Source: Arabidopsis thaliana (Eukaryota; Streptophyta; Magnoliopsida; Brassicales; Brassicaceae). From it: a DNA stretch of 64,000 nt. The translations under genes and the position numbers were made by a program. Where the stretch lies: contig NC_003074.8 in assembly GCF_000001735.4 (NCBI RefSeq), forward strand, positions 20,653,261 through 20,717,260, given 5' to 3'. The notes below the pieces were generated by a model. That model worked only from the letters and a program-made list of their open reading frames with translations. It was not told where the DNA came from and made no database searches. Of this stretch, positions 32,341 through 45,179 are shown in pieces (position 1 is the first letter of the stretch; every line of letters starts with the position of its first letter).

Positions 32341-33557
32341 GGGAAAAAAGCCGAAAAAACCCTCATTTATTTTTAATTTGGCCGTTTAATACCTGTATTT
32401 TTAAAATTGGAAGAAAAATACATAAATTAATTTTGATTGTCTACTAAAACCCTGGTCTTTTAAATATTGGATATTTCCTGCTCCCGAGTTAACGACTGTT
32501 AGTTTTGGTAACGGAACTTCTAACTGCGGTTAAAACATAACTCTCGGTATTTCCACATATATATTCAATCTCTAATAACTATCTGACGAATTAATTTTCT
32601 TAGTCTGTTGGTAAGAAGTGGGGTGAAATTTCACCCATATCCGGGTTCGAACCCAACAGTATATTTTTTGACGTTTTTTTCTTTCTTTTTTTTGTCTTAA
32701 TTTAATTGAAGAAGGAAGAATGGAGGTGGTGGTGGTGGAGAGGACGACGGAGATGGCAGAGCAATGGGTATTCTCAACCACCAGATCTGAAAACTTTTTC
32801 TATGCATAACCTCGACGAGAAACTTATGTGTAGATTTTGAGATTTGATTTGATATTTCTAGGGCTTTTACTTTCTTCTCTGTAGATACATGTTTAGGATT
32901 TGTATCCAAATTGGAATTTATTAAAATTCAAATTGGATTTGTTTTCCAATCCGAATTTGTTGCTTATGTTGTGTTGTAGATCTAGATAATTTCTTATTTT
33001 CATATCGGAAAAAATGTTGAGAGATGAAAGATAGATTTTGAAACTATGATTCTTCTGTTTATTGATTAAAAAGTTTGTCAACTACAACATAAAGTGAAAA
33101 AGGGAGATTAAACAATTGTGAACAAAACAACATCAAAAGCTTAAAGAAAATTACAGCGAAGTGAGAAAAGAGAGTTTGGTGAAGAAGAAGAAGTCAAGTT
33201 AAAAAGAAGAAAAAACGAGAAAAAAAAAACGTCTTTTGCTGGTGGTAGGACTTGAACTCGGGTATAAAAAATAAACCTACATCTAACCACCTGACTGAGA
33301 CAACATAATTAGTAGATTATTAAAAGAGATTGTATATATATGTGGAAATACCATGAGTTATGTTTTAACCACAGTTAGTGGTTCCGTTACCAACACTAAT
33401 AGTCGTTAACTCGGGAGCAAGAAATATCCAACATTTAAAAGACCAGAGTTTTACTAGACAATCAAAATTAACTTATGTATTTTTCTTCCAATTTTAAAAG
33501 TACAAGTATTAAACGGCCAAATTAAAAATAAATAAGGGTTTTTCCGGCTTTTTTCCC
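32341..33557. mobile_element. Mutator-like element with ~350-bp TIRs
   Basis: A perfect 10-bp target duplication ATTTTAGTTT flanks the element (32331-32340 and 33558-33567). The ends are GGGAAAAAAGCCG and, reverse-complemented, GGGAAAAAAGCCG. Inverted similarity continues from 32341 to about 32700 on the left and from 33557 back to about 33210 on the right, with scattered substitutions. The interior of about 500 bp has no transposase and only short open frames, one with a run of prolines on the minus strand. Long TIRs and the duplication length identify a non-autonomous MULE. The clean target duplication points to a fairly recent insertion. Confidence 0.9.
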
Positions 33558-36500
33558 ATTTTAGTTTGGGATTGTTCATTATTGTGAACGAAAGTTACGT
33601 AATATATACAAGTCATTTGTTGAAATTAGACCTAAGAGAAAACGACACTAGCATGAGTCATACATACTCTTGCCCTGAAATTAGGACTATGGAATTGGGA
33701 AAGACAACGACATTGTCTTCTATTTATTGGACACTAAGTTAATGTTGCCACGTGCCATTAATACCTTCTTATCAACTCTTGACACTTGCGTTTAGGTTCG
33801 AATCATTTTGAAAAAAGAAGAGTAAATGCTTATTCTAAATATATAAGGCGAAATTCCACAACCAAAATAGACTGATTATGTAAACTAAGCCTCTACGTGA
33901 AGTAATATATACTATGTTGAATCAATCTTGAACCCTGACATGTTGATATTGTAGCAAAATTGTGGACTCGTCCACATGGATTCTCGTGTAAATTATAATA
34001 TTATAACTTGATTTATTCATATAGTAATTAAACTATTTAAGTTGATATCTTTGTTTGAAAGTAAATAACGTAATGGTCCCCGTCGAATTCATATATACTA
34101 GCTTTTGAATGATACATTTAATATAGTCATACCGTTTCGGACAAAGTTTTTCCCTCACTCCTTTTCTAACTAACACACATTTAGGTACATATATAGCTGC
34201 ATGTAAATCCATATTTATACATATAATATACAAGATATAAACAGTTATATACGGTGGTCAGTATTTCTCAGCTTCTATTTTCCTGTCTAATGACTGTTAT
34301 TCAATTAGTTGACTTGAATATAAACCTCTCTTTTTTATTCGATGTCTAAAAAGTTGTCTTGCCAAATTAATAAAGAGATAAACCTGATTGAAGAGGAAAA
34401 TGTGCAGTGACGCAATGCCTTGTAATTGAACACGACTTGAGAATTGGAAGCGGGAAGCATAGATGCAAAGCAAGTAGGTCCATAAGAGTTGGTGCCTTCT
34501 TATTCAACTTGTCCTTATTTCTTTTCCCCACTCAAAACTCTTCGACATGGATGTGCTCATAGCAAAAGTATAAACATATATCCAGTTTCTTAGTATACAT
34601 TTGAAATATGTAATTAAAAAATCCAAGTTAATTAATGTACAGCAAAATCAAACTATTTTAAATATCATATAATTAACTGAACAAATAACTTAGCTTGAGT
34701 CAATATTTCATCAAAAATTCTGTTATAAAGAATAATAATTATAATTGGTTATGTTTAGCAGAAGTTAATAAAATCTGAAGTTTAAAAGAACTTGTTAGCG
34801 TGTACCAACAATTCAAGTGTTAAACCAATATACTTACGGATCGGATGTATATAAGATTTTTTTTTGTTAATGGTGTATGCATATATATTAAAGGTTATAT
34901 AAATATTGAGTTGTGATGGTTGTGAGTACGAAATAAGGGAATGGAGAGAACGACAAAGAGGTGTGCGGAACTGGGGTTGGTGTCCAACAAAGAAGAGACA
35001 TCTAATATTATGTTCTCTACGTTGGGATCTTTTCTAAGTGACCCACTTTTGTTTTGCTGTCTTATATGTATATCTCACTTTCATTATTTCATCTATCTAC
35101 GACTACAAACCATGCATCCCCATTTTGCCCTACCATATGCTCTACATCCATACGTGCGTCTCCAAATACATACACTTTATCATATTCATATATACATATT
35201 ATTCATATTGCATTTTCAATATGTATGTGTATATATATGTGTTATAATTTATAACATATATATGTGAGAAAAATGATAGCAACACAAAGGATTCAACACA
35301 TATTTACGTGGTTTACTGATAAATATATTGGCTAAGTACACGGACAAATGAATCGATTTCATTACTAGCTAGAGACAAAAGGATGAGCAAAATCATGTGA
35401 GCCTAGACCCAAAGAGAAAGAAAACCTAAGCCAAAATTGTGGTCCATAAACAGAATAACTTTAGCAGACTCTCGAGCTAAGCTATATGTCATCGAATTCA
35501 GTGTGTGTTCAGTATAACAACAACGGAATGCAAGAAACACCATGTTCTAAATATGACTAAATTTTGATAAATGAGTAGCATGTAAGAAATACATTTGTTT
35601 AAATGAAAACAAATTATAGTATTTCCCAATTATACATTTTTCGAAATTTATTTGTATCATATGATCAGTTTACTTCATTTTAATTTATCGTACTTATGCA
35701 ATTATCACCGAAATACGATTAATGATGTATTAATATGCTTAAGCAAAAGAATGTCAAAATTATAACAATTTATGGATTTCTCATGATTGTTTTCAGGTTC
35801 ACGCTATGACCAGATGCTTTACAAGTTTATTTCCCTAACCCGTATGGGTTGGCATGATGATAAATTGATAATTAGGGCTAGTTAATGGTGATGATGACAC
35901 AAAGGAATTACTACCTTTTATTATCAGTAAACAATTTTTAGGCCCTTTAATCTATGCCTAGAAGGTCCATTTAGAATGAAAAACAATTTGACTGATTAAA
36001 AAAAGAATATCGTTTACCTGCCAAAGTAAAAAAGTACTTAGTAGTCACAAAAGCACAAACACAAATCATGTGATTGAGAAGACTGCCACAATCTTAGTTA
36101 CAATTTTCAAATCCTCATTCTATTCCAACTTTCACGGCTCTTCAAAATAAATATTTCTGAATAATAAAACTTTTCATTCTTACTATATAGAAACAGTTAT
36201 ACGTAGATATATATGATGTAACTCGAGTCATGTTCGAACAGATGGAAAAGCCAAAGATTATCCTTGTCTGGTATGAAATTGAATACCTCCCTTATGTAGA
36301 ATAGACTCTCCATGTGCACTGATTTATTATAGATTCTTTGTTTTCCCACCTATATATAAATAAATTATTTGATTTTAAACAAGAAAATATTTGAAAATTT
36401 AATCTTATAGAGGGAAACACAGTAGGCCACATGCTCATGCTCTTTTTCTCTCCTTTTTCTTCTCCTGGCCAAGCCAAGCAGTGATGACATGTTTAAAGAT

Positions 36501-37354
36501 TGCTCACGTTTTGGAAATTTTTGAAATATATACATAAATATTTAGGAAATCATTATCTCTGATAGTTACAGTAAACCACTCGGTGGATTGATTCATTTGG
36601 AAACACATAACATCATGGATTTATTACATACGCCAATAATAATACAGAGTTCTAGACTTTTGGTTACTGATTCGCCTAATTGTTATTTTTAGAAAATAAA
36701 GGATACAATGTGTTGCTTTGCATGTGATGTTTTTTGAAGGAAAAAAATGGAAAACATGTGATGTCTATATATGAGCCTAATTTAATTATTGAGATGCATA
36801 ATGAGCATCTTTGATAGTATTACGAAAACAATGATACGAACTATGTATATATACAATGTGGATATGTAAGACGATGGAGAAGCATTGGATCCATTAATAT
36901 AATAATTCTTTATTAGGGTGTCAATCATATGACCATATCTTTGACTTGAATCTGATCCTATGATTGCATATGTGGCTATGTAGTATTAGAAGAAAATGAT
37001 TTATCCTTGGAACTATTACTCGCATTTTTCTTAGAAACAAAGAAAATATAATGAAACATTTGTTGCATAATTAATTTCAAAAACCTAAACAAATATTTGA
37101 AGTGTCTATAGGAAATGTTTGGTGCCAAAAGCGAAGGGGAACATGGGATGGACCACAAAAAAAAATAAACTTTCGAATAAAATAAGTTAAGAACAAATAA
37201 AAAAAAAAAAAAAACGACAAAAAGATAATTAATAGTGCCACCCAACTTGTGGGGAATATCTAAGATGGGATAGTTTGTCTGGGTTGTTTGAGAAATGTCA
37301 TTAAAAAAAAATTCAAGTGATTTGATTTTCTTTAAAAGGTTTTTAAGAAGAAAA

Positions 37355-37377
37355 GAGAGAGAGAGAGAGAGAGAGAA
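37355..37377. repeat. (GA)n microsatellite
   Basis: About eleven GA dinucleotides in a row, about 1 kb upstream of the MIR393B hairpin. Confidence 0.85.
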
Positions 37378-37954
37378 ATAGTGTAGCTAATATTAGGACC
37401 ATATTGAAAATTGAAAACTTATATTAAACCACAAATGGGTTAATAATTAGTTGATTACCATCATAGTGTTTTAAAGCAAATAAAAAATTGAACTAGCTCT
37501 GATTTTGAAAACAATTGATATTAATTAGAGAAAATTGCTATCCAATAACGTATAATAATCACGTGGACAGAAAATAAAGCCAATGCATAATGTTTTGATC
37601 TCGTGGTCAGTGTGCACAAGACATAGTTTAGTTCTACCACAGTTTACTTTCTCTTAAAGAAGTATCATTGTAATGGTGACAAAACAAAACATTTTTTTTT
37701 ATGTGTTAAGCTATATTTTCATAATTCAAATTTTGTTAGATGTATGTGCACGAGTTGTTGAAACTTATGTGACCCACGTAATTAATTTCACCGCCAATGA
37801 AAGCACTTGATATATGTATCAAATGGTATCAACGACAAAACTTTAACGTCTTGTGATTTGAAATGACAGAAAATCCATCCTACATTTTGGTTTGTGTAGT
37901 TGAAACAATGGGATAATGGCTGATAATATATCTTTAGTTTTAGTTTTACACAGT

Positions 37955-38020
37955 CATATGTTCATAAATCTATACATGTATAAGCTTCATATGTTCATAA
38001 TACTATACATGTATAAGCTT
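37955..38020. repeat. 33-base tandem duplication
   Basis: Two adjacent copies starting CATATGTTCATAA and ending CTATACATGTATAAGCTT, nearly identical, at 37955-37987 and 37988-38020, about 380 bases upstream of the MIR393B hairpin. Confidence 0.85.
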
Positions 38021-38369
38021 CAAGTTTGGTGGTTATAGTAGTTGCCGAAATGATCATATAACGGTGCAAGATAATAGTAATAACGGTATAAAATATAAAT
38101 CATGTGATTAAGACCACAAGATTTCGTCTAAAGTATAGACGTCTTTTTTACTCCAAGTCAAATATAAAGTAAAATTCTCAATGTGGACATAATAAACTAA
38201 AAATAAAAAGTTTAAAGATGAGAAGGTGGAAATTAAAAAAAAAAAAAAAAAAGAAGAGAAAAAGTGTGTTTTATATTTTTATTTAACAAGAAGAGGATCA
38301 TGGTCATCTTTTATATCAAAGGCCTTCGAGAAAATTAAAACACCATTGCTCCCACCTTGAAAGAGAGAG

Positions 38370-38557
38370 AGTTCTTCACAGCAACTAGAGAAAGGATCCA
38401 AAGGGATCGCATTGATCCTAATTAAGCTGATTTATTCCCCAATAATTGTTTTTTTTTTCCTTCTCAATCGAAAGATGGAAGAAAAACAAATTCCAAACAT
38501 TTTGCTTACTTTTCCGGATCATGCGATCTCTTTGGATTCATTCTTTGGTAGCTTCCA
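38370..38557 (+). ncRNA. MIR393B: microRNA precursor MIR393b
   Basis: The 22-nt mature miR393 (begins TCCAAAGGGATCGCATTG) lies at 38397-38418 on the 5' arm. The 3' arm carries the star strand (ATCATGCGATCTCTTTGGA...) at 38518-38538, pairing with the mature strand with few mismatches. A long loop of about 100 bases separates the arms and pairing continues beyond the duplex (ACTAGAGAAAGGA with TTCATTCTTTGG). miR393 guides cleavage of mRNAs of the auxin receptors TIR1 and AFB2/3 and seeds secondary siRNAs; it is also linked to flagellin-triggered immunity. The outer limits of the hairpin are approximate. No protein gene overlaps it. Confidence 0.95.
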
Positions 38558-40425
38558 CTCCGGTCAAAGGGTTTCATGACCGGAGACATCAACGGCGGGA
38601 GGCTCTTCAATGAGTAGATCCAGTCATATCAACAAGCAAAAAGTAAGAAAATTTGTTATATACATGTAAGTTTCAAAGATTTAAGGATACATTTCAAGTA
38701 GACAAGAACATGGTCTTGTTCCCTTTTTTTAACCCTCACATCTTATTATTTGCACCTTTTTTGGCATTGATTTGCTTCTTTGCTATGGTTTTACATTGAT
38801 TTGCTTATAGAAATTATATTTAAAATTAAGCTTTTTTACTATCCTGTAAGCATGAAAACAAAATATACACCTTGGACATAATATGTCATCGTAATCATTT
38901 TTTTTGTCTATAAAGAAATTATGAAAAGTATATGTATCAACTTTATAATTCAAAATTACGTTTCATCAAAGTTACTCCAAAATCACGATCTATGAAGTGC
39001 TTGGATCCCGTAAATGAGATCAGGTTCATTTCGTCTTGAAATTGATTAAGAGGAATATTAGCGTTAACTATAACCATGGAAAATGGGTGAAACTGAATGA
39101 GTTCGAATAAAACCAAAACTTTTTGCTGATCAGAGATTTGTTTTCTAAAAGAAAACGATTCGAATATTTCCTATATAAGTTAGTAAATGATGACTGTCTA
39201 ATTTGAGTATACATACGGTGTGTAAATTGTTAGCGTAATTTCTAAGGCTACGCTACACTTGCTGTATTCTAGATAGAAATATGTGACCATTGATATATTA
39301 AATCTCTTCTAGAGTTATTCGATGCTTTGTGAAAGTGTAAAGAGACTTCCAATACAAAGATTGGCATCCTTTTATTGGAAAATTGCTAACTTTTAACTGT
39401 AAAGTAATTAAATAGATAATGATATTCACTGGTCAAGCTTTCTTCTCTCCATTGATCCCTATTAAAAGGATTTCAGCCACTTAATTTTTTTCTACCGTGG
39501 GTCAACCTTTAATTAGATCTAAGATCAATGTCAAATGTATGCAAAAGATGTTTAATGCTTTATTGTTGAATGTCTTTGTTATAACACAAAAAAAATCTCT
39601 TTCACATTTTTCTTTGCTCTCGTTTATTCGCATAGCATTGGATTATCCTCTGCTTTGTGAAGAAAAGTTGGACAATAGAAATCAAGTGATCAATGAAATA
39701 AACTTATGTTCAACAACTATGCCTTCTTTAGGTATTTGAACCTACATTGTTTTCACTAATAACTTAAGGTATCTTCTTTTCCCACCAACTCCCATGAACT
39801 GGTTATTACAATGTACAATGAATACAATTTACCACTCTCATGACCTGATTATTATATCTTACCCACACCAATCAGTGAGACTATATACATTCCTTACAAT
39901 AAAAAAAACTATGCAAGGCGCCACACTTCATTCTCTTTTTGGTGAGTGTTTAATTAGGCATAGATATATGCAATACCAATCGCTTGAATCTTTAACTTAG
40001 TGAATGTTTCTCTGAAGTAACATCTTCACACTATATATATGCGCTACTTCTGATGGAATGTGCAGGTCTGGTATTTGACTTATATATCTACATCTATTAT
40101 TTATTCTCTCCGGTTTTTCATGGTGTCTTTCTATAAGATCTTATAATAAACCTCTCTTTTTTTTGTTGTCAAATTCTAAAAGCATAGCCATCTCTTCATT
40201 TATTTTGTTTTCTCTGGATGAGAAAGATCAAAAATAGTTTGGGCAAATATCATATGTTTTTAAATATGCATGTATCTGAAAAATAAAAATGTCTGTAGAA
40301 TAAAAATAAGAATGTAAGTAAAATACTAAAATCAATCTTCTAAATAGAAACAGAAATCTTATAACAATCTTTAAATATATGTTTAATTATAATTAAGAAT
40401 TTCATATTCACAACCTGCCAAGTAT
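38558..40425. other. Spacer between MIR393B and tRNA-iMet
   Basis: The first few hundred bases are probably the rest of the MIR393B primary transcript. The remainder is AT-rich, and its short open frames (for example 39497-39739) have no recognisable similarity. Confidence 0.45.
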
Positions 40426-40497
40426 ATCAGAGTGGCGCAGCGGAAGCGTGGTGGGCCCATAACCCACAGGTCCCAAGATCGAAACTTGGCTCTGATA
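40426..40497 (+). tRNA. Initiator tRNA-Met (CAT)
   Basis: 72 bases folding as the plant initiator tRNA. The acceptor stem is ATCAGAG with CTCTGAT plus A73; the A1-T72 end pair is the initiator hallmark. The D arm is GCGC AGCGGAA GCGT. The anticodon arm is GTGGG CCCATAA CCCAC with anticodon CAT and the three G-C pairs needed for initiation. The T arm is CCAAG ATCGAAA CTTGG with the initiator-type A in the loop in place of T54. The T stem differs from the usual CCAGG/CCTGG by a compensated change. No intron. A short T-poor 3' flank follows (TTAAAATGC). Confidence 0.95.
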
Positions 40498-42525
40498 TTA
40501 AAATGCATAAATTTTTTTAGTTAGTTTTACATTTAGATAAAAACACATAATTCTTTATAGTAAAGAACTAAAGATTAATGTTTTGTACTTTATGTACTAT
40601 TCCATATCAACATATATTTGTATTAGTCTTGGGAAAGCAAAAAAATTTGAAAGACTTTTTTTTCCAAGTATGAAAGATTTAGTTAAAAATTTTAATCAGT
40701 AACAGAATTCAAGAGTAATGTTTATTACATAATTATATACTTTAGAAACCTGCTCCAGTTTTGAATAAAATAAAATAAGAAAATATTTGTTCGAAACTCC
40801 AAATCCAGCTGAATTAGTTTTGCATGTTTTTGCACGAAAAAAAAGAAAGAATATATAGTTTACGTATGACCATATTTTATGTTTTAATTTTAAGAATTTC
40901 CATCCATATAATGTAAACCCGTATATTTTGGGATCTACTATCATGTAGGCTGTAGTCTCTAGCTATAGCCAAGAAAAAAAAATGACAGATAGATTGACAA
41001 TCGTTATAAGAAAAAAAAAAGATTAATACTCTTAATCATACACAACCCAAATAAATATTAAAAAGATACTTACGTAAATGATATGAAACTTATTTAGATA
41101 AATGATCAAATAGAATCTTAATCTAATAATTAGTAAAAAGTCAAATACACATGTGAACGCGATGGAGATATCTATATTTGTTGTGGGAATGACTTAAGTC
41201 GACTGTCGACGTCGGAAAACAAAATTTCAGAGTCATGACTGAAAGAAAATTGAAAATTCCATCATAATGTTAAGAAAAAAATGTAATAAAGTTTTTGCAT
41301 GAGTGTTGATTTTCCTTTTGTTTCTACAAAGTCAAGCCACGTACATTGCGTAAAGGCTGATTTTGATTTATAAATTCATTTTAGACTTTTCAATACTCAA
41401 CTTTCTATAAAAATATATACTTTATTGTTATCTCAATAACATTGTGAAAGCTGTGTGTTACCGTTATTAGACTCAGTCATTCGCTTCGTCACTTGTACAA
41501 TAAAATGTCGTCACTCATAGACATATTAAATCCTCATGTGATTTTTTTGTTAGCCTATCTTTTTTTTTTTTAATAATAAAACAGCCTGTTTTAGTTGCAC
41601 CTTCATGTGCGTTTTACCGACTGAATTGGCGAGATAAGCTTCGGATTATAGCAACAAAGAGGAGATGTGATTCGAGTCGATTGATATAGATACGAATCTA
41701 TTTGTTACAATAGTAAAAAAAAATATAAAAATATTTCATTTTCAAGAAATAATGTCATAAGAAGTCAAAGGAAGATATTGTCATTATGGTTAGTCAAATA
41801 AAAAAATTGTAAGCCAGCAGTTACGTTCATACCTGCTTTCCGTTGACTTTTATAATAACTACACTAGTCTTTTGAAATACTCCATTACCTAATTGCATTT
41901 GTTCCAAAAATATACCACTACTAGTCTTAATAAATTGTAATTAGACTAGGAAATAATTTTTATTTGACCAAAATTATATTAAGAAATTTGGATTTTTCTT
42001 AATAATAATCAGTTGATAGTAAGATTTTATGGATTGGAATAATTGATTTCCTTTCCAAAAATAAACAATCATGAGATCCTTTCATAATTATTTTACACTC
42101 AAGATTCTTTTCTATTAGGGGAGAACAAATAAAAAATAAAAGTGTTTCCTTTTTTTTTTTTTTTTTTTCAAAAATAAAAGTGTTTCCTTCATATATAAAT
42201 ACATATAAAACTTGCGTTACCCATTTTATAGGATCTCGTGCAAATAATTCATACATACAGACGTATCGATCTTGCTGACCCATCAATTAAATTTTGACCC
42301 AAAAGGTCAAATTCACTATAAGAAAAACAGAATTCATTTCATCAAAATTCCATTTCACACTTTTTCTGTCTGTTACGATTCTTGCTTGATTTCTTTCTAA
42401 ACAAAGCAAAAGTTGTCTTTTTGGAGTTGTGAGCAACTAATTCTCTGAAATTGAGGAAGAGAAAGCGAGAAGGTTTTTTTGGAGTCAGAGACAGAAGAAG
42501 AATTTAACAGATTCTTGTCGGAAAC
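40498..42525. promoter_or_regulatory. Spacer and upstream region of PROT2
   Basis: Non-coding. At 42131-42190 a roughly 20-base motif (AAAATAAAAGTGTTTCCTT) is repeated around a poly-T run. The last 170 bases are the 5' leader of PROT2. Confidence 0.45.
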
Positions 42526-44897
42526 ATGGATACGAGTGAAGCAAGGAACCGTAAAGTTGTTGCAGTTGAACAATTCGATCTCGAAGTCCCTGAGACTGCT
42601 CATCAGATTAGCAGCGGTTCGTTTCTTATCCTCTATCTTTGGATTTTTGTTTTTGTTTTTATTGTCCTTGTTTTTTGTTTGTTGCTGCTCTTTTTTGGTG
42701 AATCTACTTGTCGTTTATTGCATAATCTCGAGCTTTTCTTGAAAAAAACTCATTTATTATTGGGGGGTTTGTGCTCCTTTTTTCATTAAGCTTTTCTTGA
42801 GAAATAATACACAGACAGAGAATGGAAAGGGTCGTTTAGCTTTGTTTGTCTTCTTTGTTAGATTGAATGATACTTTGTTACTTGCTTTTACCCTATAAGC
42901 TGCTGAAATATGACACATCAAAGAATTGAACTGATGTTACTTTCCAAATCATGTTGTCTCCGATGATGTTTGCGGTGCCCTATAGTGGAAAATGTTGTCT
43001 TTGATGATTCAAGAATGTGAACATTCAATAACTTTAAGTTTCTTGATCAGTTTTTGTCTTCCCCAAAGTTTTAAGCTATGAAAACTCTGTTTTTTTTTTT
43101 GTTTTCTGTTACTCTGAATTTACATTGAGATGAAAAATGAGTGGCTGAGGAATATAGAAATAATTGACAAATAATATATACTCTGTTTTAGTGTTGCATG
43201 TGTGTGAAAGCTTAAGTGTTGAAGAACTTGTACAGATTCATGGTTTCAGGTAGCTTTTGTTCTAACGACCGGTATAAACAGTGCCTATGTGTTGGGATAT
43301 TCCGGGACAGTCATGGTTCCTTTGGGTTGGATTGGTGGTGTGGTTGGTCTCATTCTTGCTACCGCAATCTCTCTTTACGCAAACACTCTTATCGCCAAAC
43401 TTCATGAGTTTGGTGGCAAAAGACACATTCGTTATAGAGATCTTGCAGGCTTCATCTATGGTAAATTCTTCATCACTCTCTCGCAATATCAAAATACATT
43501 TCAAGTTTTACATTTTAACGAGAATTGTATTTGCTTGATTGATTCAGGTAAAAAGATGTATCGTGTTACATGGGGATTGCAATATGTCAATCTTTTCATG
43601 ATTAATTGTGGCTTCATCATACTTGCTGGTTCAGCCTTAAAGGTACAATAACCGAAACAAACCGTTTTGTTGCGAAAATCCGAAAGTTAGCTCATATGGC
43701 TCTGCTTTTGCATTTTGTGCAGGCTGTTTATGTACTTTTTAGAGATGATAGTCTCATGAAACTGCCTCACTTCATCGCCATCGCGGGTGTTGTATGCGCG
43801 ATTTTCGCAATCGGTATTCCTCATTTATCAGCTCTTGGAATCTGGCTAGGAGTTTCAACAATCCTCAGCATAATCTACATTATTGTTGCAATAGTTCTAT
43901 CAGCTAAAGATGGTAAACTTTTATGTTAAATCAAACCTCGAAAATGATTTCATATAACCACAAAAAAACTACTCACCATTTTGTGTGTTTTTGTTTCTGG
44001 TTTAATAGGAGTAAACAAGCCTGAAAGAGATTACAACATACAAGGATCATCAATAAACAAACTCTTTACCATAACAGGAGCAGCTGCAAATCTAGTTTTC
44101 GCATTCAACACGGGAATGCTCCCGGAAATACAGGTCAGTGTCATCGATCTATTATTCATGCTCGATCAAATCTTTCTCTGTTTTGTGAGTGACACTAATC
44201 TTTTGTGCAAATGATTAGGCCACGGTGAAGCAACCGGTCGTTAAAAACATGATGAAGGCTCTGTATTTTCAATTCACTGTTGGTGTTTTACCTATGTACG
44301 CGGTTACATTCATCGGATATTGGGCTTACGGGTCCTCGACATCGACTTATCTCTTAAACAGCGTCAGTGGACCTGTTTGGGTCAAAGCACTCGCTAACAT
44401 TTCAGCTTTTCTCCAATCTGTTATCTCTTTACATGTAAGTCTCTATCCAGACCACAATGATGAGTCTTTGAGTCTTAATCCTAAGCTTAACCGTTTTAAT
44501 TCTTGTGTTTTTAACGTAGATTTTTGCAAGTCCGACTTATGAGTATATGGACACAAAGTATGGAGTCAAAGGAAGTCCATTGGCAATGAAGAATCTGTTG
44601 TTTAGAACAGTAGCAAGAGGAAGCTACATTGCGGTGAGCACTCTTCTCTCTGCGCTTTTACCGTTTCTCGGAGATTTCATGAGCCTTACCGGAGCGATAA
44701 GCACGTTCCCTCTCACATTCATATTAGCGAATCACATGTATCTTGTTGCTATGAATGATGAGCTTAGTCTTGTGCAAAAGCTATGGCATTGGCTCAATGT
44801 TTGCTTCTTTGGATTAATGTCTCTTGCTGCTGCTATTGCTGCTGTTAGACTCATCTCTGTTGACTCCAAGAACTTCCATGTTTTTGCTGATGTTTGA
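42526..44897 (+). CDS. PROT2: Proline transporter 2
   Basis: Seven exons: 42526-42616, 43236-43460, 43548-43642, 43723-43912, 44009-44133, 44219-44434 and 44520-44897, giving 439 aa. Plasma-membrane member of the amino acid/auxin permease superfamily, ProT branch: imports proline, glycine betaine and GABA with protons. About eleven hydrophobic spans are visible, starting with [19 protein letters not shown] after a short charged N terminus ([10 protein letters not shown]). [19 protein letters not shown] and the [17 protein letters not shown] loop are family landmarks. Exon 2 begins ATTCATGGTTTCAG, restoring DSWFQ, so the acceptor at 43235 is right and the later CAG/GT at 43249 is not. ProT2 expression is known to respond to salt and wounding; the sequence alone does not show it. 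Confidence 0.95.
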
Positions 44898-45179
44898 TTA
44901 AAATGTCTTCGACATTTTTAACGATGTAATCTTTATACCAATTAGAAAAAATTTGTAATCCTTTTGTTGTTACTTTTATTATTTCAAATGAAAGAAATTT
45001 TTTATAACATAATATATATATTTATTTTTCGGTTCAACACAAATTTTTTTTTTAACAAAACAATTCAAGAGATAAATAGATATAAAAAAAAGTAAAGTGA
45101 AATTAATCAAGTAGTCATATTCTTAAGCAAAGCCATATTCATTAAGAAAATAAATAATCATTTTCTTATGCAGAGCCAT
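44898..45179. other. PROT2 3' region
   Basis: AT-rich 3' UTR and spacer leading to the ribosomal-protein promoter. No gene is seen. Confidence 0.45.

Larger units (their letters stand above)
33568..38369. other. Long intergenic region upstream of MIR393B
   Basis: 4.8 kb, AT-rich, without a convincing protein gene. It holds an AT-rich palindrome near 35227-35265, a (GA)n microsatellite at 37355-37377 and a 33-base tandem duplication at 37955-38020. The proximal part presumably contains the MIR393B promoter. Confidence 0.5.

Noticed and set aside
32697-32909. 70-aa minus-strand frame with a proline run
   Set aside because: Lies in the interior of the MULE; the proline run comes from a simple GGT repeat and no protein family is recognised.
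32331-33567. LTR retrotransposon because of long terminal similarity
   Set aside because: The terminal copies are inverted, not direct, and the target duplication is 10 bp, so it is a TIR element.
34941-35267. 108-aa open frame upstream of MIR393B
   Set aside because: AT-rich, Tyr/Ile/His-rich translation with no recognisable domain; it overlaps two other frames of equal quality and a TA-rich palindrome.
42479-42742. Alternative 87-aa reading at the start of PROT2
   Set aside because: Runs from the leader into intron 1; the frame starting at 42526 matches the known protein.
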